Below, one piece after another: positions 25,053-33,753 of a stretch of 64,000 nucleotides of DNA. The position numbers and the translations under genes were made by a program. Numbering within the stretch: the first letter of the stretch is position 1; each line of letters begins with the position of its first letter. The notes under the pieces are model-generated. The model saw nothing but the letters and a program-made list of their open reading frames with translations, was not told where the DNA came from and searched no databases. This stretch comes from Westiellopsis prolifica IICB1 (lineage in GTDB: Bacteria; Cyanobacteriota; Cyanobacteriia; Cyanobacteriales; Nostocaceae): contig NZ_NAPS01000005.1 of the NCBI RefSeq assembly GCF_004323185.1, positions 17,791 through 81,790 on the forward strand, read 5' to 3'.

Positions 25053-26147
25053 TTAACGCACGGTTCCCCGCAATGCTTCAGCATCAATAGGTTTGATGAG
25101 GTAAAGCAGCAACAAATTCCACACAATTGCTGCAATCCAAGGTAATTTACGGATAAACTTGATAACTTTGGGCTGAGAACTGCGGTCAATTTCCACCAAT
25201 TTCATGTTGTAATCTGAGCAGCGATGCAGACGTGGGAAAAACTTCGGATGTTCGGTATTGAGCTTCACAGGAAAAGCACGGCCAGCAGTTTCGTTAGTTT
25301 CGTATACAACTTGGCGATCAAATTCTGTGGGATTGAGTCCCAGTGAGTGATAAAAATTAGCCCGTTCGTGAACCGTCAAGGTGTGAGTAGCAAATACCGA
25401 TAACAGGAAGAAGCGACTCCATAATCTGGCTTTCCAAGTTTTCCAGAGTTGGGGTTGAGAACGTAATAATGCTTTGAATATATCTCCATGACGATTTTCG
25501 TCTTGACACCAACTTTCAAAGAAGCGAAAAATTGGGTAAAATTGGTTTTCTGGATGCTTTTCTAGATGGCGATAGATAATAATGTACCGCCAGTAGCCGA
25601 TTTTTTCTGATAGGTAGACAGTATAGATCACCCACTCAATCGGGAAAAAGGTATAAGTGCGAGTTTTAGTAACACTGGCAAGGTCAAGCGATAATTTAAA
25701 GTCACCCATTGCCTTGTTGAGAAATCCAGCGTGACGGGCTTCATCACGAGCCATCAACTGAAATATTTCAGCCAGAAGCGGACTGCGATTTTTGAGTTTA
25801 CGAGAGAGTTCTTTGAACAGTAAAAATCCAGAAAATTCTGAAATGCACGAACGTTCTAGATACTCAATAAAGGCGCAGCGTGAATCTGGGTCAATATGTT
25901 CCCAAGACTGTTCAAATGTCTCATCCCGTACAAAATGATGACGGTTGTAATCTGCCCGCATTTCTTCGAGTATCGCCTTTAACTCGGTTTCCTGAGCAGA
26001 CAAATCCAGATTGGCAGCGGTTTCAAAGTCTGTGGTGTAAAACCGGGGAGTAAGTATAGTTTCTTGGCTTGGCTGTTTAATTCCGGCTTTTGGTTGCTTT
26101 GGGGCGGACTGAGGTAGGGTATTAACCATGTTTGCGCTATTAACCAA
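25053..26147 (-). CDS. acsF: Mg-protoporphyrin IX monomethyl ester (oxidative) cyclase
   Basis: 364 aa, full length. It forms ring E of chlorophyll with oxygen and a diiron centre; the metal ligands are in ERSCISEFSG, DEARHAGF and DENRHGD. Close to the C-terminus a hydrophobic segment (LPWIAAIVWNLLLLYLI) may attach it to membranes. Cyanobacteria often have two such cyclases, of which one (ChlAII in Synechocystis) is made at low oxygen; its position here next to D1', heme oxygenase and hemN points to the low-oxygen form. It is divergent from hemF. Confidence 0.92.
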   Translation of the reverse strand: MVNSANMVNTLPQSAPKQPKAGIKQPSQETILTPRFYTTDFETAANLDLSAQETELKAILEEMRADYNRHHFVRDETFEQSWEHIDPDSRCAFIEYLERSCISEFSGFLLFKELSRKLKNRSPLLAEIFQLMARDEARHAGFLNKAMGDFKLSLDLASVTKTRTYTFFPIEWVIYTVYLSEKIGYWRYIIIYRHLEKHPENQFYPIFRFFESWCQDENRHGDIFKALLRSQPQLWKTWKARLWSRFFLLSVFATHTLTVHERANFYHSLGLNPTEFDRQVVYETNETAGRAFPVKLNTEHPKFFPRLHRCSDYNMKLVEIDRSSQPKVIKFIRKLPWIAAIVWNLLLLYLIKPIDAEALRGTVR

Positions 26148-26160
26148 CTATTTTTTTGTA

Positions 26161-26183
26161 TAGTTATTAAGTTATTATAGTTG
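26161..26183. promoter_or_regulatory. Operator-like half sites upstream of acsF
   Basis: TAGTTATTAAGTTATTATAG contains two direct GTTATTA half sites, 14 nt upstream of the acsF start. It resembles the dyads at 21326, 23034 and 26336. Confidence 0.45.
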
Positions 26184-26335
26184 TAGTTCTTTGGCTAGAC
26201 CCATCATAAAAATTTCCATATTTCTTCAGCAAAGTTCACAATGATTACCTACAACTGTTGCAATACAAAGAGAATAAGGAAAAGCCAAAATCAGATGTTT
26301 ATTAAGTTTTGAAAATTATTTTAGATTTATAAACT

Positions 26336-26357
26336 TAATAACCATAAAGTTATTAAA
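26336..26357. promoter_or_regulatory. Operator dyad TTAATAAC-N6-GTTATTAA
   Basis: A perfect 8-bp dyad with 6-bp spacer, 39 nt upstream of the hemF start, in the acsF/hemF divergent region. It matches the psbA-flavoprotein dyad in layout. Confidence 0.65.
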
Positions 26358-26395
26358 TATATTCACTCTTACTAAGAGGTTAAGAGGTATCCGGC

Positions 26396-27439
26396 ATGGG
26401 CTGTTATTCAGAGAATCAAACACAGTTACTTACACCTGTTAGCAATACAATTCCTGGGGATTCACGCCAGCGCGTCAAACAATTTATGCAGAATTTACAG
26501 GATGAAATTTGTACTGCACTGGAACAACTTGATGGAACAGCACGCTTTCGGGAAGACCGTTGGGAGCGAGCAGAAGGTGGAGAAGGACGTACTCGTGTGA
26601 TCCGCGAGGGACGAGTGTTTGAACAAGGTGGTGTCAACTTTTCAGAAGTTTGGGGAGATACACTCCCTCCCTCGATTCTCGCTCAACGCCCAGAAGCCGC
26701 CGGACATGAGTTTTTTGCCACTGGAACTTCGATGGTACTTCATCCTCGTAATCCTTATGTACCAACTGTACATCTCAATTACCGCTACTTTGAGGCGGGT
26801 CCAATTTGGTGGTTTGGTGGAGGAGCTGACTTAACGCCGTACTATCCCTTTGCAGGTGATGCTATGCATTTTCACAGAACCTTAAAGCGGGTCTGCGACA
26901 CCTACCATCCGGAATACTATCCAGTCTTCAAACGCTGGTGTGATCAATACTTTTACCTAAAACATCGTCAAGAACAACGAGGTATTGGTGGTATATTCTT
27001 TGATTATCAAGATGCTAGCAGTAAGCTTTACGTCGGTACGCAAACGGATAGTCCAGCAGCACTCTACAGCCAACAAGTAGGAACGGTATCTCGTAACTGG
27101 GAAGATATCTTTGCCTTTGTGCAGGACTGCGGTCAAGCGTTTCTACCCGCTTATTTACCTATTGCCGAACGACGACAACAAATAAAGTATAGCGATCGCC
27201 AACGCCAATTTCAACTCTACCGTCGGGGTCGTTACGTCGAGTTTAACCTAGTGTACGACCGGGGAACGGTTTTCGGTTTGCAAACCCAGGGACGGACAGA
27301 ATCAATTTTGATGTCTCTACCACCTCTAGCACGTTGGGAATACTGCTACGAACCAGAACCAGGAAGCCCTGAAGCCCAATTAACCAAAATTTTTCTTCAG
27401 CCTCAAGATTGGGCAAATGGCTCTTTTGAGCAAAAATAA
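26396..27439 (+). CDS. hemF: Coproporphyrinogen III oxidase, oxygen-dependent
   Basis: 347 aa, full length. It converts coproporphyrinogen III to protoporphyrinogen IX with oxygen. Motifs: [39 protein letters not shown] and the [16 protein letters not shown] end are all typical. It begins the operon hemF-heme oxygenase-hemN, whose promoter region carries the operator dyad. The presence of both the oxygen-dependent and the oxygen-independent enzyme in one operon gives the cell cover across a range of oxygen levels. Confidence 0.95.
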   Translation: MGCYSENQTQLLTPVSNTIPGDSRQRVKQFMQNLQDEICTALEQLDGTARFREDRWERAEGGEGRTRVIREGRVFEQGGVNFSEVWGDTLPPSILAQRPEAAGHEFFATGTSMVLHPRNPYVPTVHLNYRYFEAGPIWWFGGGADLTPYYPFAGDAMHFHRTLKRVCDTYHPEYYPVFKRWCDQYFYLKHRQEQRGIGGIFFDYQDASSKLYVGTQTDSPAALYSQQVGTVSRNWEDIFAFVQDCGQAFLPAYLPIAERRQQIKYSDRQRQFQLYRRGRYVEFNLVYDRGTVFGLQTQGRTESILMSLPPLARWEYCYEPEPGSPEAQLTKIFLQPQDWANGSFEQK

Positions 27440-27487
27440 CCAGATTTTTCGCAATTTTTAGTCATTTTTAGTAATCAGGTATTTATC

Positions 27488-28231
27488 ATGAGTAGCCATT
27501 TAGATATTCGCTTGCGAGAAGGTACTAAACATTCGCACACAATGGCGGAAAACACCGCATTTATGAAATGCTTTCTGAAGGGAATAGTAGAAAAAAGTTT
27601 TTTCCGCAAGTTGTTGGCAGATCTGTACTTCGTTTATAGTGCTTTGGAAGCAGAACTACAACGTCATCAAAATCACTGCATCATTAGTCTAATCTATTTC
27701 CCTGAACTAAATCGTCAGGCAAATTTGGAGAAAGATTTAGCCTTCTATTTTGGTGAAAACTGGCGAGAGCAAATTATGCCTTCTTCGGCAGGTCAGGTAT
27801 ATGTTGCCCGTATTCATGAAGTTGCCAACGCCCAACCAGAGTTGCTGATTGCTCATGCCTATACCCGCTACATGGGAGATTTATCTGGTGGACAAGCATT
27901 GAGAAAGATTGCCCGTTCCGCAATGAATTTACCAGCCGACCAAGGCACTGCCATGCATGAATTTGAACAATTTTCTACCCCTGAAGCCAAGCGAGTATTT
28001 AAGGAAAAATACCGTCAAGCCTTAGATTCTCTGCCTATAGATGAAGAAACGGTGTGCAAGATTGTCGATGAAGCTAACTATGCCTTTGGCCTAAATAGAG
28101 ATGTCGTACATGAATTAGAGGCAGATGTCAAAGCAGTAGTAGGCGAGCATATCTTTGATTTGATTACTCGCCAAGACAAAATTGGTAGCACAGAGCGTAC
28201 TCCTGAGATAGCACCAGAATACAACATTTAG
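27488..28231 (+). CDS. ho: Heme oxygenase
   Basis: 247 aa. It opens heme to biliverdin for phycobilins. The proximal histidine is in the HSHTMAENTAF motif and the distal helix has YMGDLSGGQALRKIA, both intact. It lies 48 nt after hemF and 146 nt before hemN. In Synechocystis the second heme oxygenase (ho2) is induced at low oxygen with the cyclase and hemN homologues; the same grouping here suggests this is the low-oxygen copy. Confidence 0.92.
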   Translation: MSSHLDIRLREGTKHSHTMAENTAFMKCFLKGIVEKSFFRKLLADLYFVYSALEAELQRHQNHCIISLIYFPELNRQANLEKDLAFYFGENWREQIMPSSAGQVYVARIHEVANAQPELLIAHAYTRYMGDLSGGQALRKIARSAMNLPADQGTAMHEFEQFSTPEAKRVFKEKYRQALDSLPIDEETVCKIVDEANYAFGLNRDVVHELEADVKAVVGEHIFDLITRQDKIGSTERTPEIAPEYNI

Positions 28232-28377
28232 CCCTGTAACACTAATGCCATGATCTTCAAATGAGAAGAAAGACGAGGGCAACAAGCAGGACAAGGAAGA
28301 TAAATAAGCTATTTTTCTACCTTGTCTTTCTCCTTTCACAATTCAAAATTTCAAAAAACAGTAGTATAAGTTAACAC

Positions 28378-29775
28378 ATGAACCTTTTGCCAACAACTGT
28401 TAAATTCGATGCTGATTTGCTCCGAAAATACGATCAGCCTGTACCACGTTATACTAGTTATCCACCAGCTACAGAGTTAACAGAAGATTTTGAACAAGTA
28501 GATTTTAGAGCCGCGATCGCCATTGGCAATTATAAAAAAACGCCATTATCACTTTATTGTCATATTCCTTTTTGTGAAAGCGCCTGTTATTTCTGTGGCT
28601 GCAATACCGTGATCACACAACAAAAAGCAGTAGCAGAACGTTATCTAGACTACTTGTGTCGTAATATTCAGCAAGTGGCAGCCTTAATTGATAGCGATCG
28701 CATCGTTCAGCAATTACACTGGGGTGGAGGTACTCCCAACTATTTATCCCTCGCTCAAGTTGAGACTCTATGGAACACTCTTAGTAATCATTTCCAGTTC
28801 GATGAGAATGCAGAAATCTCCATTGAAGTGAATCCGCGATCGCTTGATAGAGACTACCTGTTTTTCTTGAAGGATTTGGGGTTCAACCGAATTAGTTTTG
28901 GCATTCAAGATTTCAATTCCCAGGTACAGGAGGCTGTCAACCGCATTCAGCCAGAAGCAATGCTGTTTCAAGTAATGGACTGGGTGCGGGATGCTGGGTT
29001 TAGCAGTGTTAATGTTGATCTGATTTATGGGTTGCCGTATCAAACTCTAGAGACTTTCAGAAGTACTGTCCGCAAAACTATCCAACTTGATCCTGATCGC
29101 ATAGCCGTTTTCAACTTTGCTTATGTGCCGTGGTTAAAACCAGTTCAACGGCGAATTCCCCAGGAAGCATTACCTCTTGCTTCTGAAAAACTCGATATTT
29201 TGCGGATGACGATTGAAGAATTAAGTACAAATGACTATGTTTTTATTGGCATGGATCATTTTGCCAAACCAAATGATGAATTGGCGATCGCTCAACGTAA
29301 CGGGCAACTGCACCGCAACTTTCAAGGATATACCACCAAACCAGAATCAGATTTATTTGGGTTTGGTATGACCTCCATTAGTATGCTGCATGATGTATAT
29401 GTGCAGAATCACAAACATTTGAAAAGTTATTATCGAGCGATCGACAGTGATGAACTGCCAATTGAAAAAGGAGTCAAACTTCATCGCGATGACATTATTC
29501 GCCGTACAGTGATCATGGAATTAATGTGTCAATTCCAACTCTCACCAGATGAAATAGAAGAAAAATATCATCTGAACTTTGATTATGATTTTGCAGAGTA
29601 TTTTTCCAACGAACGTCTGCAACTGCGCCTATTAGAAGCAGATGGCTTGATTAGACTTTCTCCCAATCATATCGAGGTCACACCTATTGGACGATTACTC
29701 ATCCGTAATATCGCTGCTGTATTTGACCGCTATCTGCGCGGTCACACCATCAGTGGTTTTTCTAAAGCTATTTGA
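28378..29775 (+). CDS. hemN: Oxygen-independent coproporphyrinogen III oxidase (radical SAM)
   Basis: 465 aa, full length. It contains the radical-SAM cluster CHIPFCESACYFCGC (C-x3-C-x2-C-x-C) at about residue 60-74, GGGTPNYL for SAM, and the HemN-specific N-terminus RKYDQPVPRYTSYP. It uses two SAM per turn and no oxygen. Ends a tetrapyrrole operon, and duplicates the reaction of hemF. It is followed by broken genes, so no downstream partner is visible. Confidence 0.94.
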   Translation: MNLLPTTVKFDADLLRKYDQPVPRYTSYPPATELTEDFEQVDFRAAIAIGNYKKTPLSLYCHIPFCESACYFCGCNTVITQQKAVAERYLDYLCRNIQQVAALIDSDRIVQQLHWGGGTPNYLSLAQVETLWNTLSNHFQFDENAEISIEVNPRSLDRDYLFFLKDLGFNRISFGIQDFNSQVQEAVNRIQPEAMLFQVMDWVRDAGFSSVNVDLIYGLPYQTLETFRSTVRKTIQLDPDRIAVFNFAYVPWLKPVQRRIPQEALPLASEKLDILRMTIEELSTNDYVFIGMDHFAKPNDELAIAQRNGQLHRNFQGYTTKPESDLFGFGMTSISMLHDVYVQNHKHLKSYYRAIDSDELPIEKGVKLHRDDIIRRTVIMELMCQFQLSPDEIEEKYHLNFDYDFAEYFSNERLQLRLLEADGLIRLSPNHIEVTPIGRLLIRNIAAVFDRYLRGHTISGFSKAI

Positions 29776-29826
29776 ACATTCATCAGCGAACAGTAGGAAA
29801 TTTATAACAGTTAACAGATAACTGTT

Positions 29827-30030
29827 TTGTGGTTGTTGAGGAAATATTTAGTGAAATCTAATTCGTTGCAAACTCTGCCAGAGAATCCTCAGCCTTTGCG
29901 TCTCGATTGGGTAGCAGTGATATTTTTCACTACTATTCATGCATTAGCATTACTAGCTCCTTGGTTTTTCTCTTGGAGTGCATTGGGTGTAGCTGTATTC
30001 ATTTCCATTTTCCCTTTTGGCGATCGCTAA
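29827..30030 (+). pseudogene. N-terminal fragment of a fatty-acid desaturase (DesC-like)
   Basis: The frame reads LRLDWVAVIFFTTIHALALLAPWFFSWSALGVAVF, the N-terminal membrane part of acyl-lipid delta-9 desaturases. It stops where the first His-box region (HR..SH) should begin, with no histidine box present, so the enzyme is dead. The gene follows hemN in the same direction. Confidence 0.65.
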
Positions 30031-30079
30031 TAGAAAAATTTATCCTCGATTATATATCATCCCGCAATGATGCAACGCC

Positions 30080-30295
30080 GTGTTCTCAAGTTTTCTGGAA
30101 AAGCATTCATATCATCATCACGCATCCATGCTTCTGCTGCTTCTATGGCAATTTCTGCTTCTTTGGAGCGTGCTTGTTTTAGTCCAAAAATTTCTGTGGC
30201 ATCCTCAAGGACATCAACTGGCAGCTGGGGGAAACAACGGCGAGTTAATTATCTGGTCAAAGGGAACGCGGGGTCACGAATTTGGGCGAGCTTAA
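30080..30295 (+). pseudogene. Fragment of a WD40-repeat protein
   Basis: The C-terminal half of the frame contains WHPQGHQLAAGGNNGELIIW, a typical single WD40 blade. The preceding part is hydrophobic junk, probably from the desaturase or other debris. No full repeat set exists. Confidence 0.5.
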
Positions 30296-30319
30296 GTGCT
30301 TTTAAGTATAAATACGATT

Positions 30320-30934
30320 CTAAATGCCATTTGTTTGCTGATGCAAGTTAATCATGCGATCGCATAAACGCTTGAGCAGCCAAAAGTCATGACTAATAAC
30401 CAAAATACCTATTTCAGCTTGACGAACGTAATCGATAACACCTTTCCAAATCAAAGCTTGAGTATTAGCATCTAGCATTGCCGTCATCTCGTCAGCGATT
30501 AAGTAACGAGTAAGCCTTCCTAACGAGCGAGCAACAGCTATGCGCTGGAGTTCGCCTCCGCTTAACTCATGAGGCCAGCGATTCAGCCAGTTTTGATTGA
30601 TATTTAAAGCTTGGAGTAATTCCCCAGAAGGCATTTGCCCTTCTTTTAAAATTTTGCTAATCCGCCAACGAGGATTCATAGCCAACTCAGGATTCTGGAA
30701 CATCATTTGCACCGGACAATAACCCCGCATTGGTAAAGGCTGATTATCTATAATGACAGAGCCTTCCATCGTTAGGAGATACCCAGCGAGGATTTTACCC
30801 AGGGTTGTTTTTCCCAAACCGCTAGTTCCACTCAAACCCACGATTTCGCCAGGATTTATTTCTATGCTAAAATCCCGCAGTATCCAAGGTTGGTTTTGCC
30901 TGTAGCGGAAAGATAAATTTTCGCCTCTAAGCAT
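30320..30934 (-). CDS. ABC transporter ATPase (Dpp/Nik-type, second subunit)
   Basis: 204 aa, shorter than the usual 250-330 aa of DppF/NikE relatives, but with complete Walker A (SGTSGLGKTTLGK), signature (ELSGGELQR), Walker B region (RYLIADEMTAMLD) and H-loop (VISHD). The oligopeptide-type C-terminal domain is absent. It overlaps the preceding ATPase gene by 8 nt, ending the five-gene importer operon. It supplies energy with the other ATPase for uptake of a peptide, nickel or metal chelate. Confidence 0.85.
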   Translation of the reverse strand: MLRGENLSFRYRQNQPWILRDFSIEINPGEIVGLSGTSGLGKTTLGKILAGYLLTMEGSVIIDNQPLPMRGYCPVQMMFQNPELAMNPRWRISKILKEGQMPSGELLQALNINQNWLNRWPHELSGGELQRIAVARSLGRLTRYLIADEMTAMLDANTQALIWKGVIDYVRQAEIGILVISHDFWLLKRLCDRMINLHQQTNGI

Positions 30935-31856
30935 GAATACACCTCACTAAACCATTGCAGACTTCTCGTAAGGGTGGACGATGAGTTAAACAATCTGTAG
31001 TAGCTATTGGACATCGTTCGGCAAACAAGCAACCAAGGGGAAGGGAATCAGGATTTGGTTGTGTACCCGATACAGGAATAAATTCATTCTGCGGCAAAGA
31101 ACGCCAGAGTGCTTGAGTATAAGGATGACGTAATGCTTTACCTCCAGGAGTAAAATCAGTTTTAGCAGCTATCTCCACAGTTGTACCTGCATAAAAAACA
31201 GCGACTTTATCTGCTACTTGTAATGCGGCTTCTAGTTCGTGGGTAATTAACAATACACCCTTACCCTCGTCAGCAAGTTCGCGCAGGTGATTGAGAGTTT
31301 CCACTACCACCTCTGGATGCAACCCTGGAGTTGGTTCATCAGCAATGACTAAATTAGCTTGCCCAATCACAGCCATTGCTACTAAAATTCGCCTAGCCAT
31401 CCCACCTGAAAGTTGAAACGGAAATAGCTGTTTGACTGAAGGCGCAAGTTTGTAACGCGCTAAAACTTTGTCAACTATCTTTTGAGATGCATTTGTTGAT
31501 AATCCCCTCAGACGTGCAATCCGACTGAGTTGCTTACCTACACTCATTAAGGGATCGAGATAACTAACTGATTGCGGAATTAGTACTATTTCTTTTCCCC
31601 GTAATTCGACTTGACGCTTATCAGTAAGATACTCATTGTTGTAAGTTATCTTACCTGTTACATAGGCATTTTTGGGTAGAATACCGAGAATTGCGTGTGC
31701 CAAAAGGCTTTTACCAGAGCCACTAGAACCAACAACAGCCACAACTTCACCAGCGTTAATATGCAAATCCAAATCAGCGATCGCAGTAGTCTGTTTTTGA
31801 CTTAAACCCTGGTCATACATTGTAAAGGTGACACTCAGATTTTGTACACAAAGCAT
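30927..31856 (-). CDS. ABC transporter ATPase (Dpp/Nik-type, first subunit)
   Basis: 309 aa. Walker A VVGSSGSGKSLL, signature QLSGGMARR and Walker B LVIADEPTPGLHPEV are intact; the C-terminal oligopeptide-type segment has GCLFAERCPIA...C, a cysteine cluster typical of this subfamily. It starts 20 nt after the permease gene and overlaps the next ATPase. Energises import of a peptide or metal-containing substrate. Confidence 0.9.
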   Translation of the reverse strand: MLCVQNLSVTFTMYDQGLSQKQTTAIADLDLHINAGEVVAVVGSSGSGKSLLAHAILGILPKNAYVTGKITYNNEYLTDKRQVELRGKEIVLIPQSVSYLDPLMSVGKQLSRIARLRGLSTNASQKIVDKVLARYKLAPSVKQLFPFQLSGGMARRILVAMAVIGQANLVIADEPTPGLHPEVVVETLNHLRELADEGKGVLLITHELEAALQVADKVAVFYAGTTVEIAAKTDFTPGGKALRHPYTQALWRSLPQNEFIPVSGTQPNPDSLPLGCLFAERCPIATTDCLTHRPPLREVCNGLVRCIHA

Positions 31857-31876
31857 TCTGAACGCTCCTTGTAGTG

Positions 31877-32767
31877 TTATTCTTGGCTTGTTTTCGGGTC
31901 AAGTAGCGAGCGCAAACTAGCACCCAAAATATCAAACAGCTTCACAGCCATTAGTAAAGCCACTCCTGGTAAAACTCCTAGCCACCAGTAACCAGCCGAC
32001 AGATAGCGCATAGCTTCACTTAAAATCACGCCAATTGCTGGCATTTCTGGCGGTAAACCCAGCCCCAAGAAGGTTAGACCGGCTTCGTGTAAAATTACAT
32101 GGGGAAATAGTAATACTAGTCCCACCATGAACTGAGGTATCAAATGAGGCAACAAATGATGACGAGCAATCCACAGGGAAGAATGTCCTAGTTTATAGGA
32201 AAGCTGTACATAGTCTGAGTTTTTAATTTGCAGTACCTCAGCTCGTAAAAGTCGAGCCAAACCCATCCAGTGGGTGACACTGACGGAGATCAACAAGCCT
32301 GGAACCCCACCACCAACTGCAAAGGCAATCAGGATAATTAGCACAATATGAGGTAAACTTAAGAACACATCAATCAGCCATACGATCGCTGCGTCAACTT
32401 TACTATTCATCGTTGCTGATACAGTTCCCAAGATTAACCCGATCGCCGCACTACAGATAGCTGTCAACAAACCCACCCACAAGCTTAAACTTAAGCCGTG
32501 GAGGGTGCGAGCAAACATATCTCTGCCTAACCAATCAGTACCGAAAGGATGAACCAGTGAGGGTGGTTGGTTGCGATTTTGTAAGGCAATTTCTAACCCT
32601 TCTGTACCAACTAACTGCGATCCTAGTAACAGAGTGCTAAAAATTACAAAACATAAAAGGGCAATCGCCAGGGTGCGGCGACGGCGATTACCCAAATATA
32701 CCAAGCCTTTGGGCTTAGTTGGCGGGTGATTTGGTAGAGTGGGGATGGCGATCGCAGGCTTTGTCAT
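31877..32767 (-). CDS. ABC transporter permease (DppC/NikC-type)
   Basis: 296 aa with about six hydrophobic segments. The N-terminus is a cytoplasmic leader followed by TLAIALLCFVIFSTLLLGSQL; HPFGTDWLGRDMFAR is the DppC/NikC signature, and the EAA-like loop is ARLLRAEVLQIKNSDYVQ. A 4-nt overlap with the upstream permease shows coupling. The last residues, LFDILGASLRSLLDPKTSQE, also occur as an orphan tail at 40795-40875. Confidence 0.88.
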   Translation of the reverse strand: MTKPAIAIPTLPNHPPTKPKGLVYLGNRRRRTLAIALLCFVIFSTLLLGSQLVGTEGLEIALQNRNQPPSLVHPFGTDWLGRDMFARTLHGLSLSLWVGLLTAICSAAIGLILGTVSATMNSKVDAAIVWLIDVFLSLPHIVLIILIAFAVGGGVPGLLISVSVTHWMGLARLLRAEVLQIKNSDYVQLSYKLGHSSLWIARHHLLPHLIPQFMVGLVLLFPHVILHEAGLTFLGLGLPPEMPAIGVILSEAMRYLSAGYWWLGVLPGVALLMAVKLFDILGASLRSLLDPKTSQE

Positions 32768-33750
32768 GCAGATTTTCCAAAACGAATACGGGGATCGATA
32801 ATCTGGTAACTGAGGTCGGCTAAAGTGTTACCTATAAAAACAAAGATGGCGCTAAAGATAACAATACCAAGTAACAAAGGGACATCGCTTCGCAATGCCG
32901 CCTGTACAGTAGCATCACCCAAACCAGGATAGTTAAATACTTTTTCAATTAGTACAGAACCACCAAACAGTTCGCCCAAACTGGCAAATTGCAAGGTAAT
33001 CGCCGGTAAAGCAACGTTACGCAAACCGTGATGTAGAACTACCCCAGTTGTTGTTTCACCTTGGGCATAGGCAAATAAAGCATAGTTGCTATGCAGAATT
33101 TCAATCAGCTTTTCGCGGGTGTGGAGAGCAATACTAGCAATGCCAATCACACTCAGGGTAAGGGCAGGCAATAGCAAATGGTGCAGCTTTTGCCATAATG
33201 TCACATCACCAGCTAAAACACCGGGCGGGCTTCCACAGCATATCGGGGTGACTTGCAGTGAGACTGAGAACATAATTAACAATAGTAGGGCTATCCAAAA
33301 AGCGGGAGCCGATGCCAAAGTATAGGCATACAGCCGAATTGCCCGATCTACTAAAGACCCTTCCTTGGCTCCTGCTACAATACCCAACAATAAACCGAAT
33401 GCACCAGAAAATAACCACGCCAACCCCATCAGTGCCAATGATGCCTCAAAACGTTCGGCTATCACTTGGGACACCATTTGGTTGTAGGTCATGGAAGTTC
33501 CCAAATTACCTTGGAGTAATTGTCCTAGCCAAAGAACAAAACGTGTAGTCATGGGTTGATCTAATCCCCAACGTTGGGCAATTAATTCCCGTTGTTCTGC
33601 ACCAACACGCATCACATCGGCCCCAATATAAGCACTTACCGGATCAACAGGAGACAAGCTTACTAAGACAAAACTAATTATTGACATTGCTACTAGTAGC
33701 AGCAGCAAGTGTAGGAGTTTTTGCAGTAAGAATCGCCAGATATGCTTCAT
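32764..33750 (-). CDS. ABC transporter permease (DppB/NikB-type)
   Basis: 328 aa with about six membrane segments. AYIGADVMRVGAEQRELIAQRWGLDQPM is the periplasmic leader region of this family, and the EAA loop is ALHTREKLIEILHSNYALFAYAQGETT. It begins 3 nt after the binding-protein gene and overlaps the next permease. Forms the membrane channel together with the DppC-type protein. Confidence 0.88.
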   Translation of the reverse strand: MKHIWRFLLQKLLHLLLLLVAMSIISFVLVSLSPVDPVSAYIGADVMRVGAEQRELIAQRWGLDQPMTTRFVLWLGQLLQGNLGTSMTYNQMVSQVIAERFEASLALMGLAWLFSGAFGLLLGIVAGAKEGSLVDRAIRLYAYTLASAPAFWIALLLLIMFSVSLQVTPICCGSPPGVLAGDVTLWQKLHHLLLPALTLSVIGIASIALHTREKLIEILHSNYALFAYAQGETTTGVVLHHGLRNVALPAITLQFASLGELFGGSVLIEKVFNYPGLGDATVQAALRSDVPLLLGIVIFSAIFVFIGNTLADLSYQIIDPRIRFGKSA

Positions 33751-33753
33751 AGG

